Positions 7,654-14,851 are shown, counted from the first letter of the stretch. The stretch: DNA of 24,798 nt from an uncultured Ellagibacter sp. (GCF_934617235.1 NZ_CAKTTZ010000037.1:1-24798); one strand, 5' to 3'. A program made the numbers and translations. The notes: generated by a model not told the origin, from the letters alone.

Positions 7654-10038
7654 CTACGCTTTCTTTATTTCGACGAGCGTATCATTAAAAGGAATGACAG
7701 GGCCCTTGAGCAAATCACGACCTCGATCAAGCACCGCATCATTAGTTAGATTTTGCAAGTTTCCTTCCTGCATATACTTGCTCCAAAACCCTTCGTACGA
7801 GCGAACGGTTCCCGGCCTCACCGCATTGTTCTCTTGCACTCTGCAGCTCGCAGTCCCTCTATCATTCACTATCTGGACCATGTCGCCAGTTTTCAGACCA
7901 CGGGATTCCATATCGGTTGGGTTTAATTCGACAAAAGGATCGACGAACTGCCGAATCCAATCAGCGTCGCAAAAATGATTGTGAATATGGAATCTCGTTC
8001 GTGTTTGCAGGAACACCAGCGGGTATTTTTCGCGCAATGGGTTATCCGAATACACCTCATTTGGCTTTTCGTAAGTAGGCAACGCCTGATTCCACTTAAC
8101 CATCTTTTCGTAGTAGATCTCGAGTCTCTTCGTCGCCGTCTTCAATCCCTTGTCTAAGTTGAGACGGGCGGGGCGAGACACTTCGGGAAGAGGATAGAGG
8201 CCCTTGCAATCCTGCAGCTGCTCCACTGTTAGAGAGGAAAGCCTTTTGTCTTTGGAGTTTTTCAGCTGGTAACGAACATTTTCTTCTCTCGTCTTGGGAA
8301 GAAGATCCCCATATCCCAAGCGACTAACCAGCTCGCGCTCAATATAGAAGTCGCTCTTACTCTCAAATAGCGGATCGATAACCTTCGATTGGAGCCGAAC
8401 ATGACTTTGGGCAACGCTAACACCGCCGACTTCATCTTCGCACTCGAACCGCGAGCAAACAGGCAGAACGTAGTCGGCCCAATCGACAATCGAGGTATGA
8501 TATATCTCCGCCACAACGACAAGCTCAAGCCCTTTGAGCCATTTTTCCGTTTCATGCATATTAGCGAAAGACTGAAGCAGTAAATCGCAAGGAGCGAACA
8601 GCGCTTTGATTTCTTCGGTTGCCCGTTGCTCGATGACTGCTTTTTTCTGCTTGCTAACGGAAAACTCTTTCGGAAGCGGCCAGGATGCCAGGGGAGCTGA
8701 AGGGGCTCCCGTTCCACCCCCAAAGACACCTACCGAAGCCCCAGGTTTTCCGATTTGCCCCGTTATCGAGGCTAGAACGATGGCGGCGTGCCCAACGATA
8801 TCGGCGTTCTCGTATTTATCACCTCCGCCGTATCCCAAAGACAAGCTTGCAGGGCCGCCAGTTGCATACAGCTGAGCCAGGTAGTGAATCTTATCAGCAT
8901 CGATGTCGGTCTCTCCCTGCGCCCATTCGAGAGTGTATTCAGCCTGCTGCTTCTTGAGCAACTCGAATACCGGCTTCACCGTCTTACCATCAACCAAGAA
9001 CTCGCCTTCGAGCGCTGCTTTCTCGTTTCCAGGCGTAAAGGCTTCCGGAGCGCCGCTTTCGACGTTCCACACAAGATATTGGGCATCTGTGTCGTCGCCA
9101 GTTTTCAGCAGCTTCCCTGATTCGACGTCCACTAGGTACGGGAACGAAGTATACGAGCGCATAAAGTCCTCGTCGTACCAACCATTTTTGATGACATCGG
9201 ATATCATTCCAAGCAAAAGGGCAGCATCCGTCCCGGGGACAATCGGAATCCACTCGCTAGATTTACTCGCGGTGGTAGAAAAATTTGGATCGATGGTGAC
9301 GATGTGGACACCGGCCTCTTTCGCCTCGAAGAAGGCCCTGGTCGTGACGAGCTTGGATTCGAGTAGGTTGTTCCCCATATGGATAATGGTTTTGGAATTC
9401 ACCCAATCCAAGTCCTCGTTCGTGCCCGAGGCGAATCCACCGCCCAAGCCCGTTGCAGGATCGAGCCCGTTTCCAATGCCTGTATCGATTCCCGTATTCT
9501 TATCGGTCAGCGCGCCTAGGATGTTCATAAGAAATGAGTAGTTTGCCTCTTTGGCGCGCTTCACAAAGATGCTCTGACCGCCATATTGTTCTTTAATGCT
9601 AGTCAGTTTGTCTGCGATTTCGTCGAAGGCTTCATCCCAGGTAATCTGAACGAATTCCCCGGCCCCTCGTTCGCCGACCCTTTTTAAAGGGGTCTGAATT
9701 CTCTCGCAAGAGTAGATATGCTGAACCTCGGAAATGCCCTTAAGGCAGCATGTTGCAAACCGCTTGTCCGCCCATGCCTGATTAGGCTGAATCATCGCAA
9801 GCCTGCCATCACGAACCGTGCATTGCAGAGAGCAATGTCCGCTACAATGCGACTGATGAGTCGTATATGCAACGCGCTCCTCCGCTCCCTCGTCGGCATT
9901 CGCCTCGACAGGAGCCAGCCAATTGCTGGAAGATGTCATTCCCGCAGCGCCCGCTAAGCCCAAGGCTCCAGCAACACCAGCAGTTTTGAGAAAGCTTCTT
10001 CGAGTTAGCTCGGCATGCGAGCCTGCCACTTCCCCCAT
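7654..10038 (-). CDS. Tat-exported molybdopterin oxidoreductase, catalytic subunit (DMSO reductase family)
   Basis: A 794-residue catalytic subunit of a DmsA/PsrA-type terminal reductase. Residues 12-18 are TRRSFLK, a twin-arginine signal, with a hydrophobic stretch and ANA before the mature part near residue 48. The N-terminal [4Fe-4S] site is C65-x3-C69-x3-C73 and C98 in CCLKG. The molybdopterin core follows (about 100-640), and the dinucleotide-binding domain at the C-terminus includes FVELNPTDMESRGLKTGDMV. By eye-alignment with DmsA, the molybdenum ligand position falls on D185 in GIDTGIGNG. The start at 10038 is chosen for AGGAGAGGAA before the ATG and its distance to the Tat motif; an ATG at 10125 would lie almost on the promoter. 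The substrate (S-oxide, N-oxide, polysulfide, catechol or other) cannot be decided. Confidence 0.93.
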   Translation of the reverse strand: MGEVAGSHAELTRRSFLKTAGVAGALGLAGAAGMTSSSNWLAPVEANADEGAEERVAYTTHQSHCSGHCSLQCTVRDGRLAMIQPNQAWADKRFATCCLKGISEVQHIYSCERIQTPLKRVGERGAGEFVQITWDEAFDEIADKLTSIKEQYGGQSIFVKRAKEANYSFLMNILGALTDKNTGIDTGIGNGLDPATGLGGGFASGTNEDLDWVNSKTIIHMGNNLLESKLVTTRAFFEAKEAGVHIVTIDPNFSTTASKSSEWIPIVPGTDAALLLGMISDVIKNGWYDEDFMRSYTSFPYLVDVESGKLLKTGDDTDAQYLVWNVESGAPEAFTPGNEKAALEGEFLVDGKTVKPVFELLKKQQAEYTLEWAQGETDIDADKIHYLAQLYATGGPASLSLGYGGGDKYENADIVGHAAIVLASITGQIGKPGASVGVFGGGTGAPSAPLASWPLPKEFSVSKQKKAVIEQRATEEIKALFAPCDLLLQSFANMHETEKWLKGLELVVVAEIYHTSIVDWADYVLPVCSRFECEDEVGGVSVAQSHVRLQSKVIDPLFESKSDFYIERELVSRLGYGDLLPKTREENVRYQLKNSKDKRLSSLTVEQLQDCKGLYPLPEVSRPARLNLDKGLKTATKRLEIYYEKMVKWNQALPTYEKPNEVYSDNPLREKYPLVFLQTRTRFHIHNHFCDADWIRQFVDPFVELNPTDMESRGLKTGDMVQIVNDRGTASCRVQENNAVRPGTVRSYEGFWSKYMQEGNLQNLTNDAVLDRGRDLLKGPVIPFNDTLVEIKKA

Positions 10039-10134
10039 TTCCTCTCCTCTTTGACCAGAACGATTCGCCAACAGCGACCGCGAGCCCCAAACTTCGTCTC
10101 CCCCAGTGCAACGACGGCGAACCATCCGTCTGAC

Positions 10135-10165
10135 ATTATATGGGATTGGCCAAATCCTATGACAA
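10135..10165 (-). promoter_or_regulatory. Promoter of the reductase operon
   Basis: On the minus strand a perfect TATAAT covers 10140-10135, about 97 bases before the catalytic-subunit start. The best -35 match is TTGTCA at 10165-10160, with a long 19-base spacer, which suggests dependence on an activator. The -35 lies inside the first inverted repeat. The predicted leader is about 90 bases long. Confidence 0.6.
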
Positions 10166-10188
10166 TCAAGATATCAGATTGTCATAGG
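10156..10188. promoter_or_regulatory. Operator candidate 1: perfect 12-base inverted repeat over the -35 region
   Basis: CCTATGACAATC (10156-10167) and GATTGTCATAGG (10177-10188) are perfect inverted copies separated by nine bases. The repeat overlaps the -35 box of the reductase promoter, a position where a bound dimer could block or recruit polymerase. The binding protein is unknown; the local GntR regulator is one candidate. Confidence 0.65.
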
Positions 10189-10189
10189 G

Positions 10190-10236
10190 CAATCAAGATA
10201 ATCCTATGATTTTTTGTCATATGATTATCTTGATTG
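10190..10236. promoter_or_regulatory. Operator candidate 2: 20-base inverted repeat with one mismatch
   Basis: Arms 10190-10209 and 10217-10236 pair over 20 bases with a single C/T mismatch (10204/10222) around a seven-base loop TTTTTTG. They repeat the half-sites of the first operator: CAATCAAGATA is present at both 10163-10173 and 10190-10200, and CCTATGA at both 10156-10162 and 10203-10209. It also lies 39 bases after the stop of the SPFH gene, so it could fold as a hairpin in that transcript, but no T-run follows it. Confidence 0.6.
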
Positions 10237-10275
10237 AGCGATACTTAATCTGAGAAGCGCTATTTCGAAAGCAGC

Positions 10276-11256
10276 TTATTTATGGCCAAGAGCGTCCTTC
10301 ATCGTGTCAGGAAGCACATCGCTAAACCCTTCGCTAAAGGAGCTAGGAACGACCACAGTTCCGCCCGTCTCCCGCACGCTCTCGTAGAGCAGGTGCATCG
10401 CGCGCAAGCGAAGAGCAGAATCGTTTGCGTCATACGCTTTGCTTATGTCATCGAGCATATCGCTGATGTCCTGCTCTGCCTCCATCAAGATAATGCGCGC
10501 TTTCTTGCGTTGCTCGGCCTGAGCTTCAAGCGACATAACGTCCTGCAGTTCTTCGGGAAGAAGAATATCCCGAACTTCCACAGAGAGAATCGTAATGCCC
10601 CAAAGCGCCACCTTCTCTTCGAGAGTGCTTTTCAGCTCGCGGTCAAGCTGTTCGCGACGAATGGCCACCTCTGCCGCGCCCGCCCGTCCAATCGCATCGC
10701 GTAGCGCCGTTTGCGCAGCAAGCTCGACTGCGCGGGAGAAGTCGCCCACCTCCGTGCAAGCCGCCTTCGCGTCCCACACCATCCAGAACAGAACAGCGTT
10801 CACATTGATGGGGACAAGATCGGAAGTAAGAGTCTCCTCCGCCCCAAAAGTCGTCGACCTGATTCTCGTATCCACCCGCATAGCATTTTGCTCGATGATG
10901 GGAATAGTCCAGTACAAGCCCGGACCTGAGACACGATTGAATTCTCCCAATCGGAGAACCACCACGCGCTCCCATTGCTGAGCGATGTGGGCCGACATTA
11001 CCGCAAGCATTGCCACTACAAAAGAGCAAGCAATGGCAACGATCCCCACTTTCCCAAAAAGCAGCGATGAGAGTCCCATCACGACACAGAGACTCACCAA
11101 GAACACTGCTATTGAGAACACAAGGACCCCTGAACTGGATGCGCGCTCTCCGACCACCTCGGTGCTTGCGTCTGGAACGACCTCTGGCATCCGCTTTTTG
11201 CGAAATGCACGAGCACTTCCTTCTCTAACATGAGTGCTTGATCCACTTGTCTTCAC
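10276..11256 (-). CDS. SPFH/stomatin-like (slipin) membrane protein
   Basis: A 326-residue membrane-anchored protein. After about 40 polar residues come two hydrophobic segments (43-67 and 68-90), then an SPFH/band-7 domain (about 92-260) beginning ERVVVLRLGEFNRVSGPGLYW, the stomatin signature, with the later DAIGRAGAAEVAIRREQL and VEVRDILLPEEL blocks of slipins. These proteins form oligomeric membrane scaffolds, but their client here is unknown. No NfeD partner gene is adjacent, unlike many bacterial slipins. Translation probably starts at a GTG (11256) with GGGAG six bases ahead; the next in-frame ATG (11190) lacks a good site. It lies 23 bases after the GntR gene, so the two are probably co-transcribed. 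Confidence 0.88.
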   Translation of the reverse strand: MKTSGSSTHVREGSARAFRKKRMPEVVPDASTEVVGERASSSGVLVFSIAVFLVSLCVVMGLSSLLFGKVGIVAIACSFVVAMLAVMSAHIAQQWERVVVLRLGEFNRVSGPGLYWTIPIIEQNAMRVDTRIRSTTFGAEETLTSDLVPINVNAVLFWMVWDAKAACTEVGDFSRAVELAAQTALRDAIGRAGAAEVAIRREQLDRELKSTLEEKVALWGITILSVEVRDILLPEELQDVMSLEAQAEQRKKARIILMEAEQDISDMLDDISKAYDANDSALRLRAMHLLYESVRETGGTVVVPSSFSEGFSDVLPDTMKDALGHK

Positions 11257-11279
11257 GCGTCGCTCCCTTGACTCCCCTG

Positions 11280-11753
11280 CTACCTTGCAGCTTTCTTATC
11301 CGAACCAGGTATATCGACTTCAACGATACGCGCAGCACCGCGCTGTTTTTTATCGCCAGCGCCAAGTTCGGCCATCTTCATCCGCTGAATACGGCGAGTG
11401 ATGCCCGCCTGCACGTCATCGAGGGATAGACCCATGTTTCGACATGCGACAATACAATCATCCATGACTTCGTTCAGCTCTTGTGCGTATTCACCATCCG
11501 CTTCGGCATTGAGATCTCGGACGAATGCGCCACGTCCGCGAGTCGACTCAATGTAGTCGTCGGAGGCCAAGCTAAGATATGCTTTGTTCACAGTGTTGTA
11601 ATTGATTGAAATATCGGCAGCAAGCGCTCGAACAGTTGGAAGTTGATCGCCTGGTTTAAAGTATCCCGTGCTAATAAGGTACACGAGGCGTTGACGCAGC
11701 TGCACCCACAGTGGAACATCACTCGTCTTGTCTGGTTCAAAAGGGAAACTCAT
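11280..11753 (-). CDS. GntR-family transcriptional regulator, YtrA-type
   Basis: A 157-residue DNA-binding protein. Residues 10-80 form the winged helix-turn-helix of the GntR family: PLWVQLRQRLVYLISTG, PGDQLPTVRALA (34-45), NYNTVNKAY (51-59) and the wing TRGRGAF (71-77). The remaining roughly 80 residues are too short for a FadR- or HutC-type ligand domain, which fits the YtrA subfamily. Members of that group often control the membrane-protein genes they are encoded with. It sits between the orphan NrfD gene (61 bases upstream) and the slipin gene (23 bases downstream). Autoregulation of this cluster is likely by analogy; control of the neighbouring reductase operon is possible but unproven. 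Confidence 0.9.
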   Translation of the reverse strand: MSFPFEPDKTSDVPLWVQLRQRLVYLISTGYFKPGDQLPTVRALAADISINYNTVNKAYLSLASDDYIESTRGRGAFVRDLNAEADGEYAQELNEVMDDCIVACRNMGLSLDDVQAGITRRIQRMKMAELGAGDKKQRGAARIVEVDIPGSDKKAAR

Positions 11754-11814
11754 CGTCTTCTACCTATCCTCTCGTTTCCACTCGAAACGTCTGCTTCGCT
11801 ATTATTCATTCCGC

Positions 11815-12720
11815 TCAAATTCCGGGGTGAACGCCAGCCTGAACAAGGCAGTAGCGCATCACAAATCCACCTGCAAGCACGCAAGCAGCCGATGTCATCC
11901 CCAGCGAGGCGCGAATAGGCTGCCGTGAGCACAGCTGGTAGTCGAGAGCAAGCGGAACAACAAGCCCAAGCAGCACGAAGCCCGCCCAGAAAAGACCTGA
12001 ATTCGACCCGAGCACCAGCTCCTTACCCGACAAAACGGCTGTCTTGCTTGCAGAAACAAGGGTCGTCAGCAAAAACGTAACGACGGACAAAGCCTCTAGA
12101 GCAATAACAAGCCCATCAAAAAATGCAATCTGTCGTAGCACGGAGCCGAACACGCTCCCAAGCCCCGCAAGCAGCGACGCTCCCATCACAAGTCCCATTC
12201 CGCACGAAAGCGACGACAAGATGAAAAGCGCAGGAAGCCATATGTTATGCCATAGGGGAACGGAGCGAAGGCTCTGAAGCAGCAAGCCCGTGTAGGCAAT
12301 AACAACAAGCGAGATCAATGCTGTCAAAACGCAGAGCAACCGCAGAATAAAAACGCTACTTCTTCGAATCATTTGCGCCCATATCAACGCCTGTAGTGTT
12401 GCGCCGAGTATGCAGAAGATGAGCGCATACGCGCCGATGGTGATGTGAACCGCCCTGGGACTTGTGAATAGCTGCAAAACCATATCCGCCCTTCCAAGGT
12501 CAGCGAAAAGGAAGAGACCGCCAGCGACAAGGGCAACAAGGGCAAACGCAAAGCCAAATCCGAATAGTTTTCTGTACTCCCAAGACACGAAAATGCTACG
12601 TGCGGGACCCTTTGAGAACCGACTCCGGGGGACAAGGATGCCCATGACCGACAAGACGAGGCAAGCACCAGCGCCCGCGCCACCGAGGAATAAATAGCAA
12701 ACAACGAGTTCGCTGAACAT
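11815..12720 (-). CDS. Orphan NrfD-like integral membrane protein
   Basis: A 301-residue hydrophobic protein with about eight membrane segments. It starts with YLFLGGAGAGACLVLSVMG (residues 9-27), carries FLFADLGRADM (70-80), and ends with GGFVMRYCLVQAGVH (about 285-299), the N-terminal, middle and C-terminal marks of the NrfD/PsrC family. Such proteins are usually the quinol-oxidising partner of an iron-sulfur protein, but no ferredoxin or molybdoenzyme gene lies in this transcription unit; a regulator and a slipin follow instead. GGAGGGGAGC directly precedes the ATG. It might exchange with the reductase's own NrfD subunit, or serve a complex encoded elsewhere. Confidence 0.82.
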   Translation of the reverse strand: MFSELVVCYLFLGGAGAGACLVLSVMGILVPRSRFSKGPARSIFVSWEYRKLFGFGFAFALVALVAGGLFLFADLGRADMVLQLFTSPRAVHITIGAYALIFCILGATLQALIWAQMIRRSSVFILRLLCVLTALISLVVIAYTGLLLQSLRSVPLWHNIWLPALFILSSLSCGMGLVMGASLLAGLGSVFGSVLRQIAFFDGLVIALEALSVVTFLLTTLVSASKTAVLSGKELVLGSNSGLFWAGFVLLGLVVPLALDYQLCSRQPIRASLGMTSAACVLAGGFVMRYCLVQAGVHPGI

Positions 12721-12772
12721 GCTCCCCTCCCCATCGTCAATAGAATTGTCTTAATTCAATTTCCATCATTCT

Positions 12773-12790
12773 ACTATTTCGCTCAATAGT
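12773..12790. promoter_or_regulatory. Small inverted repeat upstream of the NrfD-GntR-slipin unit
   Basis: ACTATT (12773-12778) and AATAGT (12785-12790) are perfect six-base inverted copies with a six-base spacer, about 55 bases ahead of the first gene of the unit. The position fits an operator for the encoded GntR regulator, but the arms are short and A/T-rich, so chance is possible. Confidence 0.3.
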
Positions 12791-12969
12791 GTTCCTTCTG
12801 GTTACATTAATTGGTAAGCATCTTTCCCATATCGAATAAGAATGGGCCACCTGGGAAACTTGCTCCTCCCCAAAAGACTCACCCGTTTGCGCCGGATGCG
12901 TCTCATATCACAGGCTGCTGCAGATTATCGCAGGATTGCAAGTGTTCGGATGAACTTGCGAATCAACCT

Positions 12970-13013
12970 CGCCCCGCGAATCGCGTGATTTGCGGGGCGA
13001 TTCGTGGTTTTCC
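12970..13013 (+). terminator. Terminator-like hairpin upstream of panB
   Basis: A continuous 13-pair stem (CGCCCCGC at 12970-12977 with GCGGGGCG at 12992-12999, extended inward by a G-T pair and AATC/GATT) closes a four-base loop GCGT. It is followed on the plus strand by ATTCGTGGTTTTCCC, a moderate T-run. No plus-strand gene lies upstream for it to end, so it may close a small RNA or shield the pan promoter. Confidence 0.5.
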
Positions 13014-13024
13014 CTTCCTCTTGC

Positions 13025-13057
13025 CAGCTGCACAGCTTATACTGAGCAGCTGCACAA
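13025..13057 (+). promoter_or_regulatory. Promoter of panBCD flanked by a 10-base direct repeat
   Basis: TATACT (13038-13043) is a good -10 box about 80 bases before panB. It is bracketed by two identical copies of CAGCTGCACA at 13025-13034 and 13048-13057, whose CAGCTGC/GCAGCTG parts also form an inverted repeat. No clear -35 box lies at the normal distance. The arrangement suggests a regulator that binds across the promoter. Confidence 0.45.
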
Positions 13058-13123
13058 GGAGTGCGGGTGACCCAGCGCACGGCCAGGCATCCAGCCTCGA
13101 AGCATACAACGAAAGGGACGGCT

Positions 13124-13960
13124 ATGCCTGTTTCCAAGCAGACCGTCGCCACGTTCCAGCGCGCGAAAGCCGAGGGCAGAAAGTTGGCAATGCTGACCGC
13201 CTACGACTATTCGACCGCGAAGCTTCAAGATGAAGCGGGCGTTGACGGCATTCTCATCGGCGATTCCTTAGGGAACGTCATCTTAGGGTACGAAGATACC
13301 CTCTCAGTTACCATGGAAGATATGATCCACCACAGCCGCGCAGTCGCGCGCGGGGCAACGCATGCGCTCATCGTTTGCGACATGCCCTTCCTCTCCTACG
13401 AGGTGAGCGTGGAAGATGCGGTGCGCAACGCCGGGCGCCTTTTGAAGGAAGGCCGCGCGAACGCCGTGAAACTCGAGGGCGGACGCGAGGTTTGTCCCCA
13501 GGTGCGCGCCATCGTGGCCGCAGGCATCCCCGTGATGGGGCATCTCGGCTTGACCCCGCAATCGGTCAACGCCTTCGGCGGCTTCAAAGTGCAGGGGAAA
13601 ACGGAGGAATCCGCCCGTGCGCTCCTCGACAACGCCCACGCCCTTGAAGAGGCCGGCGCCTTCGCCATCGTGCTCGAATGCGTGCCCGCCGCCTTGGCAG
13701 AGCTTGTCACCAACCGCATCTCGATTCCCACCATCGGCATCGGGGCCGGCTCGGCGTGCGACGGGCAAATCCTCGTCTACCAAGACATGCTCGGCATGAC
13801 GAGCGGCTTCTCCCCCAAGTTCGCACGATGTTTCGCGGAGGTTGGCGAGGTGATGCGCAAGGGCTTTTCCGACTACATCGAAGCCGTCGACGCAGGCACC
13901 TTCCCCGCTGAAAGCGAAACCTTCCACGCGGGCGACGACGTCATCAAGAAACTGTACTGA
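13124..13960 (+). CDS. panB: 3-methyl-2-oxobutanoate hydroxymethyltransferase
   Basis: Transfers a hydroxymethyl group from methylenetetrahydrofolate to 2-oxoisovalerate to give ketopantoate, the first committed step of pantothenate (and so coenzyme A) synthesis. The 278-residue protein has the family's usual length and signatures: MLTAYDYSTAK (23-33), GILIGDSLGNVILGY (42-56), VKLEGG, and the block ending VMGHLGLTPQSVNAFGGF. The start at 13124 is chosen for AAAGGGA upstream and agreement with the family N-terminus; the frame remains open to 13061. It heads the panB-panC-panD operon, with a 24-base gap to panC. Confidence 0.97.
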   Translation: MPVSKQTVATFQRAKAEGRKLAMLTAYDYSTAKLQDEAGVDGILIGDSLGNVILGYEDTLSVTMEDMIHHSRAVARGATHALIVCDMPFLSYEVSVEDAVRNAGRLLKEGRANAVKLEGGREVCPQVRAIVAAGIPVMGHLGLTPQSVNAFGGFKVQGKTEESARALLDNAHALEEAGAFAIVLECVPAALAELVTNRISIPTIGIGAGSACDGQILVYQDMLGMTSGFSPKFARCFAEVGEVMRKGFSDYIEAVDAGTFPAESETFHAGDDVIKKLY

Positions 13961-13984
13961 TCCACCAAGAAAGATAACTCCCTT

Positions 13985-14830
13985 ATGAATATCGCAACAA
14001 CCGTCGAACAGGCGAAGCAAACCGTGCACCAATGGAAGGCCGAAGGGCTGACCGTCGGACTTGTCCCCACGATGGGCTATCTCCACGAAGGGCACGAAAG
14101 TCTCATCAAGCGCGCCGTCGCCGAATGCGACCGCGTGATGGTGAGCGTTTTTTTGAACCCCATCCAGTTCGCGCCGAACGAGGACTTGGCCACCTACCCG
14201 CGCGATTTTGAAGCCGATACCGTGCTTATCGAAAACGCTGGAGCTGACCTGGTATTCCACCCCGAGCCGACCGAGCTCTACGCTCCCGACGCCTGCACGT
14301 TTGTGAACGTGGAGGGCATCACCTCCGAGCTGTGCGGCAAAACGCGCCCCACGCATTTCCGCGGGGTATGCACCGTGGTCTCCAAGCTCATGAACATCTC
14401 GCAGGCAGATCGCGCGTACTTCGGTCAGAAAGATGCGCAGCAGCTCGCCGTTGTGCGAAGGATGGTTCGCGACCTGAATATGAACGTGGAAGTCATCGGC
14501 TGCCCCATCGTGCGCGAAGCCGACGGCCTCGCGAAGAGCTCGCGCAATACCTACCTCTCCGCCGCCGAGCGCGAAGCGGCGCTCGTCCTTTCCCGTGCCG
14601 TGCGCGAAGGGCAGCGCCTCATGGAGGCAGGCGAGCGCAGCGCAGACACTATCCTTGGCGCCATGCGCGCGATTATCGAGGCGGAGCCCCTTGCGCGCAT
14701 CGATTACGTCGAGATGGTGTCATGGGACGGCATTGAGCCTGTCAGCACCGCCACCTCATCGGTCCTCGTGGCCATGGCGGTCTACATCGGCAAGACGCGC
14801 CTCATCGACAACTTCATCTTCGAAATGTAG
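13985..14830 (+). CDS. panC: Pantothenate synthetase (pantoate-beta-alanine ligase)
   Basis: Joins pantoate and beta-alanine using ATP to make pantothenate. The 281-residue protein carries the nucleotidyl-transferase motif LVPTMGYLHEGHESLI (HEGH being the HxGH site), FLNPIQFAPNEDLATYPR, RPTHFRGVCTVVSKLMNI, YFGQKDAQQLAV and the KSSRNTYLS loop, in family order. Its substrates come from its neighbours: panB (through ketopantoate reductase, not seen here) and panD. The ribosome binding site (AAGAAAGA) is weak, so translation may be coupled to panB. It is followed after 21 bases by panD. Confidence 0.97.
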   Translation: MNIATTVEQAKQTVHQWKAEGLTVGLVPTMGYLHEGHESLIKRAVAECDRVMVSVFLNPIQFAPNEDLATYPRDFEADTVLIENAGADLVFHPEPTELYAPDACTFVNVEGITSELCGKTRPTHFRGVCTVVSKLMNISQADRAYFGQKDAQQLAVVRRMVRDLNMNVEVIGCPIVREADGLAKSSRNTYLSAAEREAALVLSRAVREGQRLMEAGERSADTILGAMRAIIEAEPLARIDYVEMVSWDGIEPVSTATSSVLVAMAVYIGKTRLIDNFIFEM

Positions 14831-14851
14831 AAACGCGGAAAGGGAAAGCCC

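Larger units (their letters stand above)
12721..13123. other. Long divergent intergenic region (NrfD-like gene / panB)
   Basis: About 400 bases with no supportable coding sequence. It holds several inverted repeats: ACTATT/AATAGT (12773-12790); alternative pairings of TTTCCC/GGGAAA and CCCAT/ATGGG between about 12825 and 12860; a bulged hairpin around GCAAG/CTTGC at about 12939-12962; a 13-pair stem at 12970-12999; and the panB promoter with direct repeats at 13025-13057. Much of it could be transcribed leader or a small RNA. Confidence 0.5.

Noticed and set aside
10039..10125. Upstream start for the molybdoenzyme at 10125
   Set aside because: It would lie about 10 bases from the -10 box and add a non-conserved stretch ahead of the Tat signal; the ATG at 10038 has a good ribosome binding site.
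10190..10236. Long hairpin as an intrinsic terminator of the slipin gene
   Set aside because: The stem is A/T-rich, its T-run is in the loop and not after the stem, and its half-sites recur in the adjacent operator, so a protein-binding role is more likely.
12721..13123. Molybdenum-cofactor, cobalamin or other known riboswitch
   Set aside because: Considered because of the nearby molybdoenzyme, but none of the conserved sequence blocks I know for these classes is visible; kept only as an unassigned structured region.
12811..13233. 140-residue plus-strand frame ahead of and into panB
   Set aside because: Runs through the hairpin, the promoter and the start of panB in a different frame, with no ribosome binding site or family match.
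13304..14356. 350-residue minus-strand open frame across panB and panC
   Set aside because: Antisense to two firmly identified genes, spans their junction, no family resemblance.
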